This document shows positions 1-6,948 of a stretch of 9,498 nt of DNA, piece by piece; position 1 is the stretch's first letter; each line of letters starts with the position of its first letter. The notes below the pieces were generated by a model. That model worked only from the letters and a program-made list of their open reading frames with translations, was not told the DNA's origin and searched no databases. This stretch comes from an uncultured Oscillospiraceae bacterium (GTDB lineage Bacteria > Bacillota > Clostridia > Oscillospirales > Ruminococcaceae): NCBI GenBank assembly GCA_934486875.1, contig CAKSPU010000065.1, positions 1 to 9,498 on the forward strand, in the 5' to 3' direction. A program made the translations under genes and the position numbers.

Positions 1-4
1 CCAT
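1..4 (-). CDS. Start of a minus-strand gene running off the left edge
   Basis: Read on the minus strand, an AGGAGGAC ribosome binding site (about 13-20) is followed eight bases later by ATG at positions 4-2. Only the start codon and one further base are inside the window, so nothing can be said about the product. A promoter-like -10 box lies just upstream (32-40). The gene therefore seems to start its own transcript, and it may be a host gene bordering the phage remnant or the next gene of that remnant. Confidence 0.6.
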
Positions 5-31
5 AAAATTTAGTCCTCCTGTGTTATTTCT

Positions 32-67
32 ATTTTACCACAGTTCTTTCGACTTTTACAGACTTTT
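32..67 (-). promoter_or_regulatory. Putative promoter with a direct repeat, upstream of the left-edge gene
   Basis: On the minus strand an extended -10 box, TGG-TAAAAT (40-32), precedes the left-edge start codon by about 27 bases. No good -35 hexamer is seen 16-18 bases upstream. Instead the heptamer AAAAGTC occurs twice in direct orientation (67-61 and 57-51), exactly 10 bp apart and ending 13 bases before the -10 box. A direct repeat replacing the -35 suggests activator control. This is inference from architecture only. Confidence 0.35.
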
Positions 68-139
68 TTTCATAGGGCCCTTTATTCTTGCTGAATTTTG
101 TTTCCGCTTTAATCGAAGGCATTTTCACGAAATGCTCTA

Positions 140-319
140 TCAGCGTCTTATGATTGCTGCTTTGGTTGCTCCCGTTTGCAGGTATAACAAGCTTGTTAAT
201 TCGCTTGCTGACTCAAAGTGATACCCAGATTGTTTTATGAGCTGTGATTTTATATTCAGAAGTTCAAGAGTTTTTTCAAGCTCTGAAATATTGGTTATTC
301 TTTCGGAAATATATTCCAC
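140..319 (-). CDS. Small protein of unknown function, 59 aa, GTG start
   Basis: This minus-strand ORF starts most plausibly at GTG (319-317), because GGAGG lies nine bases upstream. The longer reading from an ATG at 346 would begin inside the terminator stem and place the ribosome binding site within the coding sequence. The product is polar and mostly helix-like (ISELEKTLELLNIKSQL in the first half) and lacks a signal peptide or membrane segment. I recognise no family. It lies directly downstream of the terminator at 336-367, so it needs read-through or a promoter I cannot see. Base composition is AT-rich (about 30% GC in one counted 60-base line), like the phage accessory part rather than the housekeeping genes. 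It may be an accessory phage gene or a chance ORF with a fortuitous ribosome binding site. Confidence 0.45.
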   Translation of the reverse strand: MEYISERITNISELEKTLELLNIKSQLIKQSGYHFESASELTSLLYLQTGATKAAIIRR

Positions 320-335
320 ATTCTCACTCCTCCAA

Positions 336-367
336 CAAAAAATCACCCTACTTGTGTAAGGTGATTT
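336..367 (-). terminator. Intrinsic terminator after the 77-aa gene (minus strand)
   Basis: An 8-bp stem, AAATCACC (340-347) with GGTGATTT (360-367), is extended by three pairs (TAC/GTA) past one mismatch and closed by a TTGT loop. On the minus strand the stem runs into six T residues, the classical intrinsic terminator layout, 22 bases after the stop codon of the 77-aa gene. On the plus strand the stem is followed by A residues, so it should act only on minus-strand transcription. Confidence 0.85.
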
Positions 368-388
368 AAAAAAATTACAAAAAGAACT

Positions 389-622
389 TTATGCGATGGA
401 TAATTCAGTGCCCTTTTTAAGCTGGCAAGTATTAACCATAACGGTTGTACTCTTGTTTATGTCAGCGGGGTTATTATGACGTGTCATCGCCACAGAAATA
501 ACAACAATAGCATTTCCGTTACTGTCAACAAGCTTGCAGCCGTTTTTTATATTGTCGCAGGGACCTTCGAGAGTTACCGAAAGCATATTTCCGATAGGGA
601 AAACATCTAAAACCTTTAACAT
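389..622 (-). CDS. Small beta-rich protein, 77 aa; candidate immunity partner of the upstream capsid-toxin gene
   Basis: The start is ATG at 622, with GGAGG eight bases upstream embedded in the last codons of the preceding gene. The upstream stop (626-624) is one base away, so translation is probably coupled. A GTG at 631 is also in frame but lies too close to that ribosome binding site. The product has alternating hydrophobic strands and glycine turns, and its opening (KVLDVFPIGNMLSVTLEG, then IKNGCKLVDSNG) loosely resembles the beta-barrel second domain of translation GTPases. No signal peptide or membrane segment is present. The gene directly follows the toxin-like tail of the minor capsid gene and is closed by the terminator at 336-367. 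That position is where polymorphic toxins carry immunity genes. The immunity role is inferred from position alone and the fold is a guess from sequence pattern. Confidence 0.7.
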   Translation of the reverse strand: MLKVLDVFPIGNMLSVTLEGPCDNIKNGCKLVDSNGNAIVVISVAMTRHNNPADINKSTTVMVNTCQLKKGTELSIA

Positions 623-623
623 A

Positions 624-1090
624 TTAAGCACCTCCGTTTTTATAATATTCTTTTAACTCGTTTTCATACGCTTCCAAAGCACGCTGTGTCTGCGTAATTT
701 CCTTATCAGTAAGCTTATATGCTTTGGAGTATTTAATAAGTTTTTTCTGAGCGGCAATCTCGCATTTCAAGCGGCTTTCATAGCTTCCGTCATTTTCGCC
801 TGTTTTATACTGATGCGTATGTATAAATTCTTCAAATACACTTGCTCTTGACGGATTTTGTTTAAGCAATATGGTCTTACTGTCATAAGTGATAGCTTCT
901 GCGTGTTTTGAGTTTAAGTACTCATCAGTAGCATCGCTTATTTGGATTATTCCGCCTTGGGACTTGAAAGACTTGCAAATGCGCTGAAACTGTTTTTTAG
1001 GCATTGGCTCTACATAATCATCGGGCTTAGCTTTGCGTGTCAACGCATTCATAGGTAATTCACTTCCTATATTAATTATACCACTTCTGC
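624..1090 (-). other. Toxin-like C-terminal domain of the minor capsid gene (EExxHxxQ motif)
   Basis: Residues ~265-419 of the 1883-624 reading frame lie beyond the capsid domain, after a Gly/Ser linker (SGLDNGSRSG). They contain VFEEFIHTHQYKTG at about residues 349-362 (E351, E352, H355, Q358), then an acidic/basic helix ending in LTDKEITQTQRALEAYENEL. The EExxHxxQ core resembles helix motifs of zincin-like metalloenzymes, with E369 or E375 as possible further ligands, but it is not a canonical HExxH and I cannot name the activity. GC content is about 38% over 661-960, against about 50% or more in counted lines of the capsid part, which points to a separately acquired module. The domain itself is uninterrupted although the gene in front of it is broken. 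Variable C-terminal toxin domains are known on phage MuF-type capsid proteins. Confidence 0.5.
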
Positions 1091-2017
1091 TGCCATTGTC
1101 AAGCCCTGATTTCGCCTTCCTCTCCGCCCAAACCGTCTTACTGCTCTTGCTCCTGTCATACCCATAAACCTGAGTGCGGTCATTATGCTGTTTAAGCCCC
1201 GTCTCCTTGCAGTAAGCCCTGTATTTCTCCCTCTGATTACGAAGCCGTAAAGAAGCCTTCTGCAAGCCCTCAGTGTCGCCCACCTCCTGCAGCATCATAC
1301 ATTCCCGCTTGGCGGCTCTTATGCCCCGTTCCATAGCTCTCTGCTGCTGAAACTGCATATACCGCCTGTCGTTTTCCTCTTTTGGATAGGGGAAATAACG
1401 CTGAAAATTTATGCCCGGAACGAACGGATATTGAACGTGTCCGCAGTTTATGCCAAAAAGCCCCGCAGGCTGACCGTAGCTTGTTTCCGAAAGTGGAGTG
1501 TTGCCTCCCGCACCGTCAGTTGTCACACCCTTGGAACCGTCACGGCTGAATATCCTGCCCTGATATGGAGCGCACAACGGACGTGCGCCCATATGAGAAG
1601 AAACCTCGATGAGCTGAATATTATACTCGTCACATCGTGCATTCTGCGCCGCCCTCGCCGTGTTTCCGAGAGTAGACCGCATATCCATCATAACGTAAGC
1701 CTCGGGAGACCACTCACGCCCACGCTTGTCAACGAAAGCTGGAATGCCCTTTTGAGCAAGCTCTCTGATAGTTTTCCTCGTCGCTTCCTGCAATGACATC
1801 TGCCCCGATACAGCCTTAGCCGCACCCTTGCCCATAATGTCAAGAGTGCCTTGCCCGCCCTCGCAAGCTGCCTTATCCGCCATTTTGACGTGTCGGAAAT
1901 ATCCCCGTCCCGTGAAAGCTGCGCCGCAATTTCTCTGAGGATATCATCTTCCATATCCAGCAGCACCCGCACAAGCGGAGCCGAAAGCTCGTCATACTGT
2001 TCCCTCGTCACCTGCAT
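624..2017 (-). pseudogene. Phage minor capsid protein (Phage_min_cap2 type), broken by internal deletion and frameshift
   Basis: The N-terminal piece (ATG at 2017, through about 1853) has the typical opening of phage minor capsid proteins of SPP1-like head modules: YDELSAPLVRVLLDMEDDILREIA, interrupted here after that stretch, then TSKWRIRQL. In the same frame it then becomes meaningless and stops at 1688. The C-terminal piece is in another frame (open from 1883 to 624) and becomes recognisable at about 1850. It carries SLQEATRKTIRELAQKGI, the hallmark SSHMGARPLCAPYQGRIFS, GINCGHVQYPF and NDRTQVYGYDRS. In intact relatives these pieces are separated by roughly 100 residues, absent here, so a deletion of about 300 bp not divisible by three is likely. 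The start overlaps the portal remnant's end. No convincing ribosome binding site precedes the ATG at 1883, so expression of the C-terminal piece is uncertain. Family assignment is from remembered motifs. Confidence 0.8.
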
Positions 2018-2345
2018 CACCGCCCGAAGTTACAAAGCCGTCACCGTCCGAAACTCCGAGAACAGCACTCTCGGCATTTATCCTTTCAAGCTCCCGCTTC
2101 GCCGCTTCCTCGTCACACTTCATAACCTCCATAATGGCGGAGATTTTCGACTTCAAGCCCGCCGTCACAAGATCAATATTGTTCTGAATAAGCGTGTTGT
2201 CATCAATAACAACGCTGTCCTTGAACGCCACAGTGACCTCGAAATCACCCTGCGGAACTTCATTCGTAATAATCTCAAGCCTGAGCACAGCACCCTCACG
2301 CCCCGCCACACTGCGAATGCGCTTGGGTATGGCGTAATAGTCCAT
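1992..2345 (-). pseudogene. Phage portal protein, C-terminal remnant (SPP1 gp6-like)
   Basis: The 117-residue reading frame contains a portal C-terminal signature: FEVTVAFKDSVVIDDN followed by NNIDLVTAGLKSKISAI and a helix with EEAAKRELERI. In SPP1-like portals this segment follows several hundred residues of clip, wing and crown domains, and none of those is present. Upstream the frame closes at a stop near 2367 in AT-rich sequence, and the first ATG (2345) has no ribosome binding site, so this is a truncated relic rather than a small gene. Its 3' end overlaps the minor capsid start by 26 bases, the compact spacing of an intact phage head operon. The tail (SGGDAGDEG) is typical acidic low-complexity portal end. 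The prophage boundary with the chromosome should lie at about 2346-2400. Confidence 0.75.
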
Positions 2346-2400
2346 TTTTTTATCATATATGTGATTTTATTAAAAATAACCGAAAATTTTCCCGCAGACC

Positions 2401-2429
2401 TTGCAAATATTACGCTATTGTAGTATAAT
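2401..2429 (+). promoter_or_regulatory. Sigma-A type promoter of rimO-pgsA
   Basis: TTGCAA (2401-2406) and a perfect TATAAT (2424-2429) are separated by 17 bases. The predicted start is about 35-40 bases before rimO, whose ribosome binding site AAAAAGGA ends 11 bases before the ATG. The -35 matches the consensus in four of six positions. This lets the housekeeping operon be transcribed independently of the oppositely oriented phage remnant. Confidence 0.75.
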
Positions 2430-2473
2430 TAAATGAATGCGGCAATATCACATTAAAAAGGAATGATAAAATA

Positions 2474-3817
2474 ATGGCGATCAGAGTAGGAATGGTTTCT
2501 CTCGGCTGCTCCAAAAATCAGGTCGATGCGGAGAGAATGTTATATAAGCTTAACGAAAAGGGCTATGACCTTGTTGGTGATGCTGCCCTTGCAGATGTGG
2601 CTATCATCAATACCTGCGGCTTTATCGAGTCGGCAAAGCAGGAAGCTATTGACACTATACTCGAATTTGCGGAGCTGAAAAAAGAGGGCAGGATAAAGAA
2701 GATCATCATCACAGGATGTCTTGCGGAGAGGTATAAGGACGAGGTGCTTTCCGAGATACCTGAGGCTGATGCTGTTGTGGGTATCGGTTCAAATGACCAT
2801 ATCTGCGACATTGTTGAAAAGGTAATGGGCGGCAGTCAGCTCACAAGCTTTGACAGTAAGCTTAATCTCGGACTTACAGGCGGACGCATACAGACCACCC
2901 TTTCTTTCTATTCATATCTCAAAATTGCGGACGGCTGCTCAAACTGCTGCTCCTATTGTGCTATCCCCTCTATCAGAGGCGGAATGCGCAGCGTGCCTAT
3001 GGAAGCGCTTTTCAATGAAGCATTTGAAATGGCTAAAAACGGCGTAAGAGAGCTTATCGTAATCGCTCAGGACAGCACCCGCTACGGCGAGGATCTTTAC
3101 GGAAAGTCAATGCTCCCCGAGCTGCTCACAAAGCTCTGCGAAATACCTCAGCTCAAATGGATAAGAGTGCTCTACTGCTATCCCGAGAGGATCACCGATG
3201 AGCTTATCGACGTTATGGCAAAGGAAGATAAGATTGTCAAGTACATAGATATGCCCATTCAGCACTGCAACGGCGAGATACTCAAAAAAATGAACCGCTG
3301 CGGAGATGAAAACACTCTCAGAGAGCTTATTGCAAAGCTGAGAGAGCGTATCCCCGGAATTATCCTCAGAACGACCCTCATCACAGGCTTCCCCGGCGAG
3401 ACCGAGAAGCAGTTTGACGAGCTTGCGGATTTTGTTAAGGATATGGAATTTGACCGTCTCGGCTGTTTCCCATATTCCGCCGAGGAGGGCACAAAGGCTG
3501 CACTTATGGACGGTCAGCTCGATGAAGAGACCAAGGAGCACCGTGCCGACATTATTATGGAGCAGCAGATGGTAATTATGACCGAGAAAAATCATCAGCT
3601 CACCGACAAGACCATTGAGGTGGTGGTCGAGGGCTATGACCGTTACGGCGAGTGCTATTTCGGAAGAAGCGCCGCTGATGCTCCCGAAATTGACGGCAAG
3701 ATATTCTTCAACTCAAAGAAGCGCCGACTTGTTCCCGGAATATTTGTAAACGTGCATATCACCGACATTATGGATTACGATCTGATTGGAGATGTTGTAG
3801 ATGAACCTGCCGAATAA
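2474..3817 (+). CDS. rimO: Ribosomal protein S12 methylthiotransferase RimO
   Basis: RimO is a radical-SAM enzyme that adds a methylthio group to the conserved aspartate of 30S ribosomal protein S12, in the cytoplasm. The 447-residue product has the normal length and full domain order. The N-terminal UPF0004 (MTTase) domain has the three cysteines of one iron-sulfur cluster: C12 (LGCSKNQVDAE), C48 (INTCGF) and C82 (TGCLAERY). The radical-SAM core has CxxxCxxC at C155, C159 and C162, preceded by LKIADG. A TRAM domain occupies about residues 375-440 (KTIEVVVEGYD to YDLIGDVVD). The LGCSKNQVD opening and IPSIRGG after the cluster favour RimO over the tRNA enzyme MiaB. It is first in an operon with pgsA, overlapping it by 17 bases. 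No damage is seen. Confidence 0.95.
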   Translation: MAIRVGMVSLGCSKNQVDAERMLYKLNEKGYDLVGDAALADVAIINTCGFIESAKQEAIDTILEFAELKKEGRIKKIIITGCLAERYKDEVLSEIPEADAVVGIGSNDHICDIVEKVMGGSQLTSFDSKLNLGLTGGRIQTTLSFYSYLKIADGCSNCCSYCAIPSIRGGMRSVPMEALFNEAFEMAKNGVRELIVIAQDSTRYGEDLYGKSMLPELLTKLCEIPQLKWIRVLYCYPERITDELIDVMAKEDKIVKYIDMPIQHCNGEILKKMNRCGDENTLRELIAKLRERIPGIILRTTLITGFPGETEKQFDELADFVKDMEFDRLGCFPYSAEEGTKAALMDGQLDEETKEHRADIIMEQQMVIMTEKNHQLTDKTIEVVVEGYDRYGECYFGRSAADAPEIDGKIFFNSKKRRLVPGIFVNVHITDIMDYDLIGDVVDEPAE

Positions 3818-4367
3818 GCTGACAGTTGCAAGAGTTATACTCGTTCCCTTTTTCATATTCTTCCTTCTCACCGACATCGTTCCTATGAGCAGTCTCTTGG
3901 CGCTGATAGTCTTTATTCTCGCATCTGTCACCGATGCACTTGACGGTCACATTGCAAGGAGCAGGAACCTTGTGACAAACTTCGGAAAATTCCTTGACCC
4001 CCTTGCGGATAAGGTGCTGGTGATATCCGCACTTGTGTGCTTCGTCCGGATGGGTCTTGCGGGAGCGGTTCCCGTGATAATCATTATCGCAAGAGAGTTT
4101 ATGGTGTCGGGGCTCAGGCTTGTCACCGCAGGCGAAGGCGTTGTTGTTGCCGCAGGAATATGGGGCAAGCTAAAGACCGCTTTCACAATGGTGGCTATAG
4201 TTGCAATACTTTTCTTTGCCGTGATATTCGGCGCTGACCCCGCAGGATATGCAGGCTGGCTCGTGATAACAGAGCAGGTGCTTATCTGGATATCCACCGT
4301 ACTTACCATTATTTCGGGACTTATTTATTTAAACGGCTACAAGAGCTATATCAATACCGACAAGTAA
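3801..4367 (+). CDS. pgsA: CDP-diacylglycerol--glycerol-3-phosphate 3-phosphatidyltransferase
   Basis: PgsA makes phosphatidylglycerophosphate from CDP-diacylglycerol and glycerol-3-phosphate, the committed step to phosphatidylglycerol and cardiolipin, at the inner face of the membrane. The 188-residue protein is of typical length and strongly hydrophobic, with about five or six membrane segments. It carries the complete CDP-alcohol phosphotransferase signature D-x2-DG-x2-AR-x8-G-x3-D-x3-D, starting at DALDGHIARSRN and ending at FLDPLADK, with all metal-binding aspartates present. The start overlaps the end of rimO by 17 bases and has GGAG eight bases upstream inside rimO, so translation is probably coupled to rimO. 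rimO beside pgsA is a common arrangement in Clostridia. The operon ends at the hairpin nine bases after the stop. Confidence 0.95.
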   Translation: MNLPNKLTVARVILVPFFIFFLLTDIVPMSSLLALIVFILASVTDALDGHIARSRNLVTNFGKFLDPLADKVLVISALVCFVRMGLAGAVPVIIIIAREFMVSGLRLVTAGEGVVVAAGIWGKLKTAFTMVAIVAILFFAVIFGADPAGYAGWLVITEQVLIWISTVLTIISGLIYLNGYKSYINTDK

Positions 4368-4406
4368 AAAAAATTATGCCCGCAGAAAAACTCTGCGGGC
4401 ATTTTT
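4368..4406. terminator. Bidirectional intrinsic terminator between pgsA and the SLH-protein gene
   Basis: An 11-bp perfect stem, ATGCCCGCAGA (4376-4386) with TCTGCGGGCAT (4392-4402), has a five-base loop. It is followed by T residues on the plus strand (4402-4406) and, read the other way, by a run of eight T residues (4375-4366 region). It serves both converging genes, whose stop codons lie 9 and 11 bases from the stem. Confidence 0.92.
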
Positions 4407-4416
4407 ATGCTTGGAA

Positions 4417-6744
4417 TCAGACAGCAAATATGCTTTTTATATCCTTGACTTTATTTCCTGAAATGTAGTCATAATAGATTTTAAGTGCGTCCGCCCTTGT
4501 TATGGTCTTGTTCTTGTCAAATCTCCTGCCGTCCTTGATAAGTCCCTTTGCCTTTGCAATGGCGATATATCCGCAGTCGGGGTCGGAGGTGGGGATATTT
4601 TCAAAGGGAGGAGCGTATATTCCTTTTATTCCCGCAGCTGTATAGCACTCGTCCTCATACATCAAAACATAAAGCTTTGCAAGGTCGCCGTAGGTCAGAG
4701 CTTTGTCAAGCTTCGGGTTCCTGAGAAGTGTATATCCGCTTCCGTCCTCCGTTTCCTGCCGTATGGATTGGTATATATGATTGGAGAAGTAATTAAAATA
4801 CCCGTCATACTCGGTATAGCCTATAAGCTTTTCAAACTCGCTTACCGTTATCGGCTCATCGGGTCCAAGCTTTTCATTGTCCGATATCCTTACGCCGTAA
4901 TTCCGGAGAGTGCTTATCTCCTTTTCGTATTTATGACCCTTTATATCGGTGTAGAGCTTTGGTTCCTTTACATCTTCCGCCTTATACATTTTATCTGTGT
5001 AATACTGCTCACCGCTTCCGGTGATACGTTCGCCTGTGAGGGCATTTATCAAAAAGTCCTCATCAAAGCGGTATGTAAGATAAACGTGAGATCTTAACTG
5101 AAGATCGGTAAAGCCTGTGTAGTAAAGCTCGGGCTTCATTTTCTCAAAAAGCTTTTCATAGGCAGCTTCCGTCCCAACAAGGTCAGGCTCGGGGAAATCC
5201 AGCTTGTGATAATCATACTCAAAGCCCAGCACCTCTCCATTGGAATTTACCGACACTGACATATCATCAAAGTATGCGGGAATGTCATTTACATATCTAG
5301 TAAACCACACATCTCTGCTTACTGACTCCGAATCCTTTTCCCAGGCGGAACCGGGTCTGTATTCCTCCGCAATGTCCTCCGCAAAATATTCAGCGGCTTC
5401 TTTTGCTATAGGCAGTGCCTTGTCATACTTAACGGGTTCGGTGATTTTGTTGGGGCTTTTTTCGCCGTAGTTATATGACTTTGAGAAGCTGATTATTTTT
5501 CCGCTGTATGCGTCCATTTTCACCGACAGACTGATGCTGTCCCCGGTTTCATCGTCGGTGGTATATTTATAATCAAATACTTTTGACGGACGTATCTCAC
5601 CTTTGGTATCAACATAATTTGAAAGATATGCTTTGCTCAGAACAAGCTCCTTGTTGAATCTGATATATTTGCAGTCCTTGATAAGTTTCCTTGCCTTTTC
5701 CTCGCTGATAAAGCTGTTTTCCTTTTCAAGTGCCTGAAGCTCCTCGTCGCTGAGATACTCACGTTCGTCCTCAATAACATCACCATCACCGTCAACTCCT
5801 TCGCCTGCGGCCCACATATCGTCATCATCATCATATGGATCGTAGTAGCCCCAGCTGTAAGCACTTGTGTAGGAGTATTTTTCCCTGTCATCGTAATATG
5901 ATGTGTATTTTCCCGTGATTGCATCTATTTCATTTTCACCGTCGACCTTTGAGTAATAGACGGGAAGAACAAAATCTGTATAATTGTACTTGTTATTTTC
6001 ACGGTCATAATTTATTTTGGTGAAAAGCCTGTAGCTGACATCAAGAGGCTTTCTCGATGCATAAATTTCCGATACCTGCTTTTCGGAAAGCCTTTTTGAT
6101 GCATCGGGAAGCTTTGCGTCATTCCACCATACGAGATTATAGTACAAAAGCTTGCCCGTATCCCTGTCAACAGTCATACTGCCATAGTTTTTGTCAAGGC
6201 CTATTCCGCTTTCCTTTCGGCTGAAGCTGTAATGCACTGTTGATGACAGAAGTTCATTTTCAGATGACCCACGTTCAATTACTATATTGCCCTTCTGGTC
6301 GGGGAACAGCCTTTTCAGATGAGCCCTGACAGCTTTTTCCTGCTCCTGTGGGGTCATTTTGGGGAATGAGGGCTTGGAGCTGTACATTTCCCTTGCCCTG
6401 TCATAATACTGATAAACCTTGATAAAGCCGTTGTAATACTCAACAGCAATGCTTTTCTCCGTCTGCATTTCCCCGTATTCATCTTCAGACTGAACATACC
6501 ATTTGAAGTTATAGTATGTAGTTTCATATTCCGTGTTGGTCTCGTAATCAAACTCGGTAAGCTCCTTCGGAATGTCTATCCGTTTTTTTACATCTGTGAT
6601 AGCTGCCCTGAGAGCCGCAGTTTCGGCGCTTTCGGCAGCTTCCGAGGTGCTGCTGTCTGCGGCATATGCTTCACAGGGCAGTGCCGCCATAAGCATTGCG
6701 GAGCAGAGAACAGCGCTGAGCATTCTTTTTCTTGTGTCATTCAT
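4417..6744 (-). CDS. Exported protein with YcdB/YcdC-like repeats and C-terminal SLH segments, 775 aa
   Basis: The start ATG (6744) has a GGAAG site about seven bases upstream. Residues 1-28 form a signal peptide: basic NDTRKR, a hydrophobic core, and cleavage after AYA. The cysteine at 24 follows a proline and does not fit a lipobox. Two repeats of PepSY-like alpha/beta units follow (about 40-300 and 340-590), with recurrent strand-turn motifs such as MTVDRDTGKLLYYN (190-203), VKMDAYSGKIISF (408-420) and VSVNSNGEVLGFEY (497-510). This is the pattern of the YcdB/YcdC family. A very acidic strip (302-335, with DPYDDDDD) separates the repeats. The C-terminus has SLH-type units at about 598-645, 675-695 (partial) and 714-760 (FENIPTSDPDCGYIAIAKAKGLI, seen here in part), which probably anchor it to the cell wall. 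Activity is unknown; protease-inhibitor-like or cell-wall regulatory roles are guesses. It has its own consensus promoter and is monocistronic. Confidence 0.82.
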   Translation of the reverse strand: MNDTRKRMLSAVLCSAMLMAALPCEAYAADSSTSEAAESAETAALRAAITDVKKRIDIPKELTEFDYETNTEYETTYYNFKWYVQSEDEYGEMQTEKSIAVEYYNGFIKVYQYYDRAREMYSSKPSFPKMTPQEQEKAVRAHLKRLFPDQKGNIVIERGSSENELLSSTVHYSFSRKESGIGLDKNYGSMTVDRDTGKLLYYNLVWWNDAKLPDASKRLSEKQVSEIYASRKPLDVSYRLFTKINYDRENNKYNYTDFVLPVYYSKVDGENEIDAITGKYTSYYDDREKYSYTSAYSWGYYDPYDDDDDMWAAGEGVDGDGDVIEDEREYLSDEELQALEKENSFISEEKARKLIKDCKYIRFNKELVLSKAYLSNYVDTKGEIRPSKVFDYKYTTDDETGDSISLSVKMDAYSGKIISFSKSYNYGEKSPNKITEPVKYDKALPIAKEAAEYFAEDIAEEYRPGSAWEKDSESVSRDVWFTRYVNDIPAYFDDMSVSVNSNGEVLGFEYDYHKLDFPEPDLVGTEAAYEKLFEKMKPELYYTGFTDLQLRSHVYLTYRFDEDFLINALTGERITGSGEQYYTDKMYKAEDVKEPKLYTDIKGHKYEKEISTLRNYGVRISDNEKLGPDEPITVSEFEKLIGYTEYDGYFNYFSNHIYQSIRQETEDGSGYTLLRNPKLDKALTYGDLAKLYVLMYEDECYTAAGIKGIYAPPFENIPTSDPDCGYIAIAKAKGLIKDGRRFDKNKTITRADALKIYYDYISGNKVKDIKSIFAV

Positions 6745-6846
6745 TTGAGTTCTTCCTTTCGATGATATTTTTGGGTCTTATGATATATAAACAACTGAGG
6801 ACAGCATAATTTTTCAAAAAAACGTATTTTTTTAATTTATGATTAT

Positions 6847-6875
6847 ATTATATCTTATTTGATGTTAAATGTCAA
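6847..6875 (-). promoter_or_regulatory. Consensus sigma-A promoter of the SLH-protein gene
   Basis: On the minus strand TTGACA (6875-6870) is separated by 17 bases from TATAAT (6852-6847), a perfect match in both hexamers and spacing. A second TATAAT follows directly (6847-6842). Transcription would start near 6840, giving a leader of about 95 bases to the ATG at 6744. The leader contains an A/T-rich near-palindrome (A7-CGTA-T7, 6816-6833 on the plus strand). No repressor operator is recognised. Confidence 0.85.
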
Positions 6876-6890
6876 CTGTAAAAATATCTG

Positions 6891-6919
6891 TTGCTATAAT
6901 AAATGCTTTATGTTATAAT
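6891..6919 (+). promoter_or_regulatory. Promoter of the PfkB-family kinase gene
   Basis: TTGCTA (6891-6896) lies 17 bases from TATAAT (6914-6919), which is also preceded by TG one base away and so forms an extended -10. Transcription would start near 6926, about 23 bases before the ATG. Another TATAAT (6895-6900) overlaps the -35 but lacks a good -35 of its own. The promoter points away from the minus-strand promoter, with only 15 bp between the two -35 elements. Confidence 0.75.
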
Positions 6920-6948
6920 AGTAAAAAAACCAAAAGAGGGAGAACTGT

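Noticed and set aside
21..221. Plus-strand 66-aa ORF at the left edge
   Set aside because: It has no ribosome binding site, is rich in Phe/Leu from T-rich DNA, and overlaps the minus-strand 59-aa ORF and promoter.
1845..1890. Programmed ribosomal frameshift in the minor capsid gene
   Set aside because: No slippery heptamer is evident, and about 100 residues of the family's normal sequence are missing at the same place, so a deletion explains it better.
1992..2345. Portal fragment as a small complete gene
   Set aside because: The ATG has no ribosome binding site and the motifs are those of the C-terminal end of a much larger portal protein.
1851..2423. Plus-strand 190-aa ORF opposite the portal and minor capsid remnants
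   Set aside because: The minus strand shows recognisable phage protein motifs; this ORF is an antisense shadow without an initiation signal.
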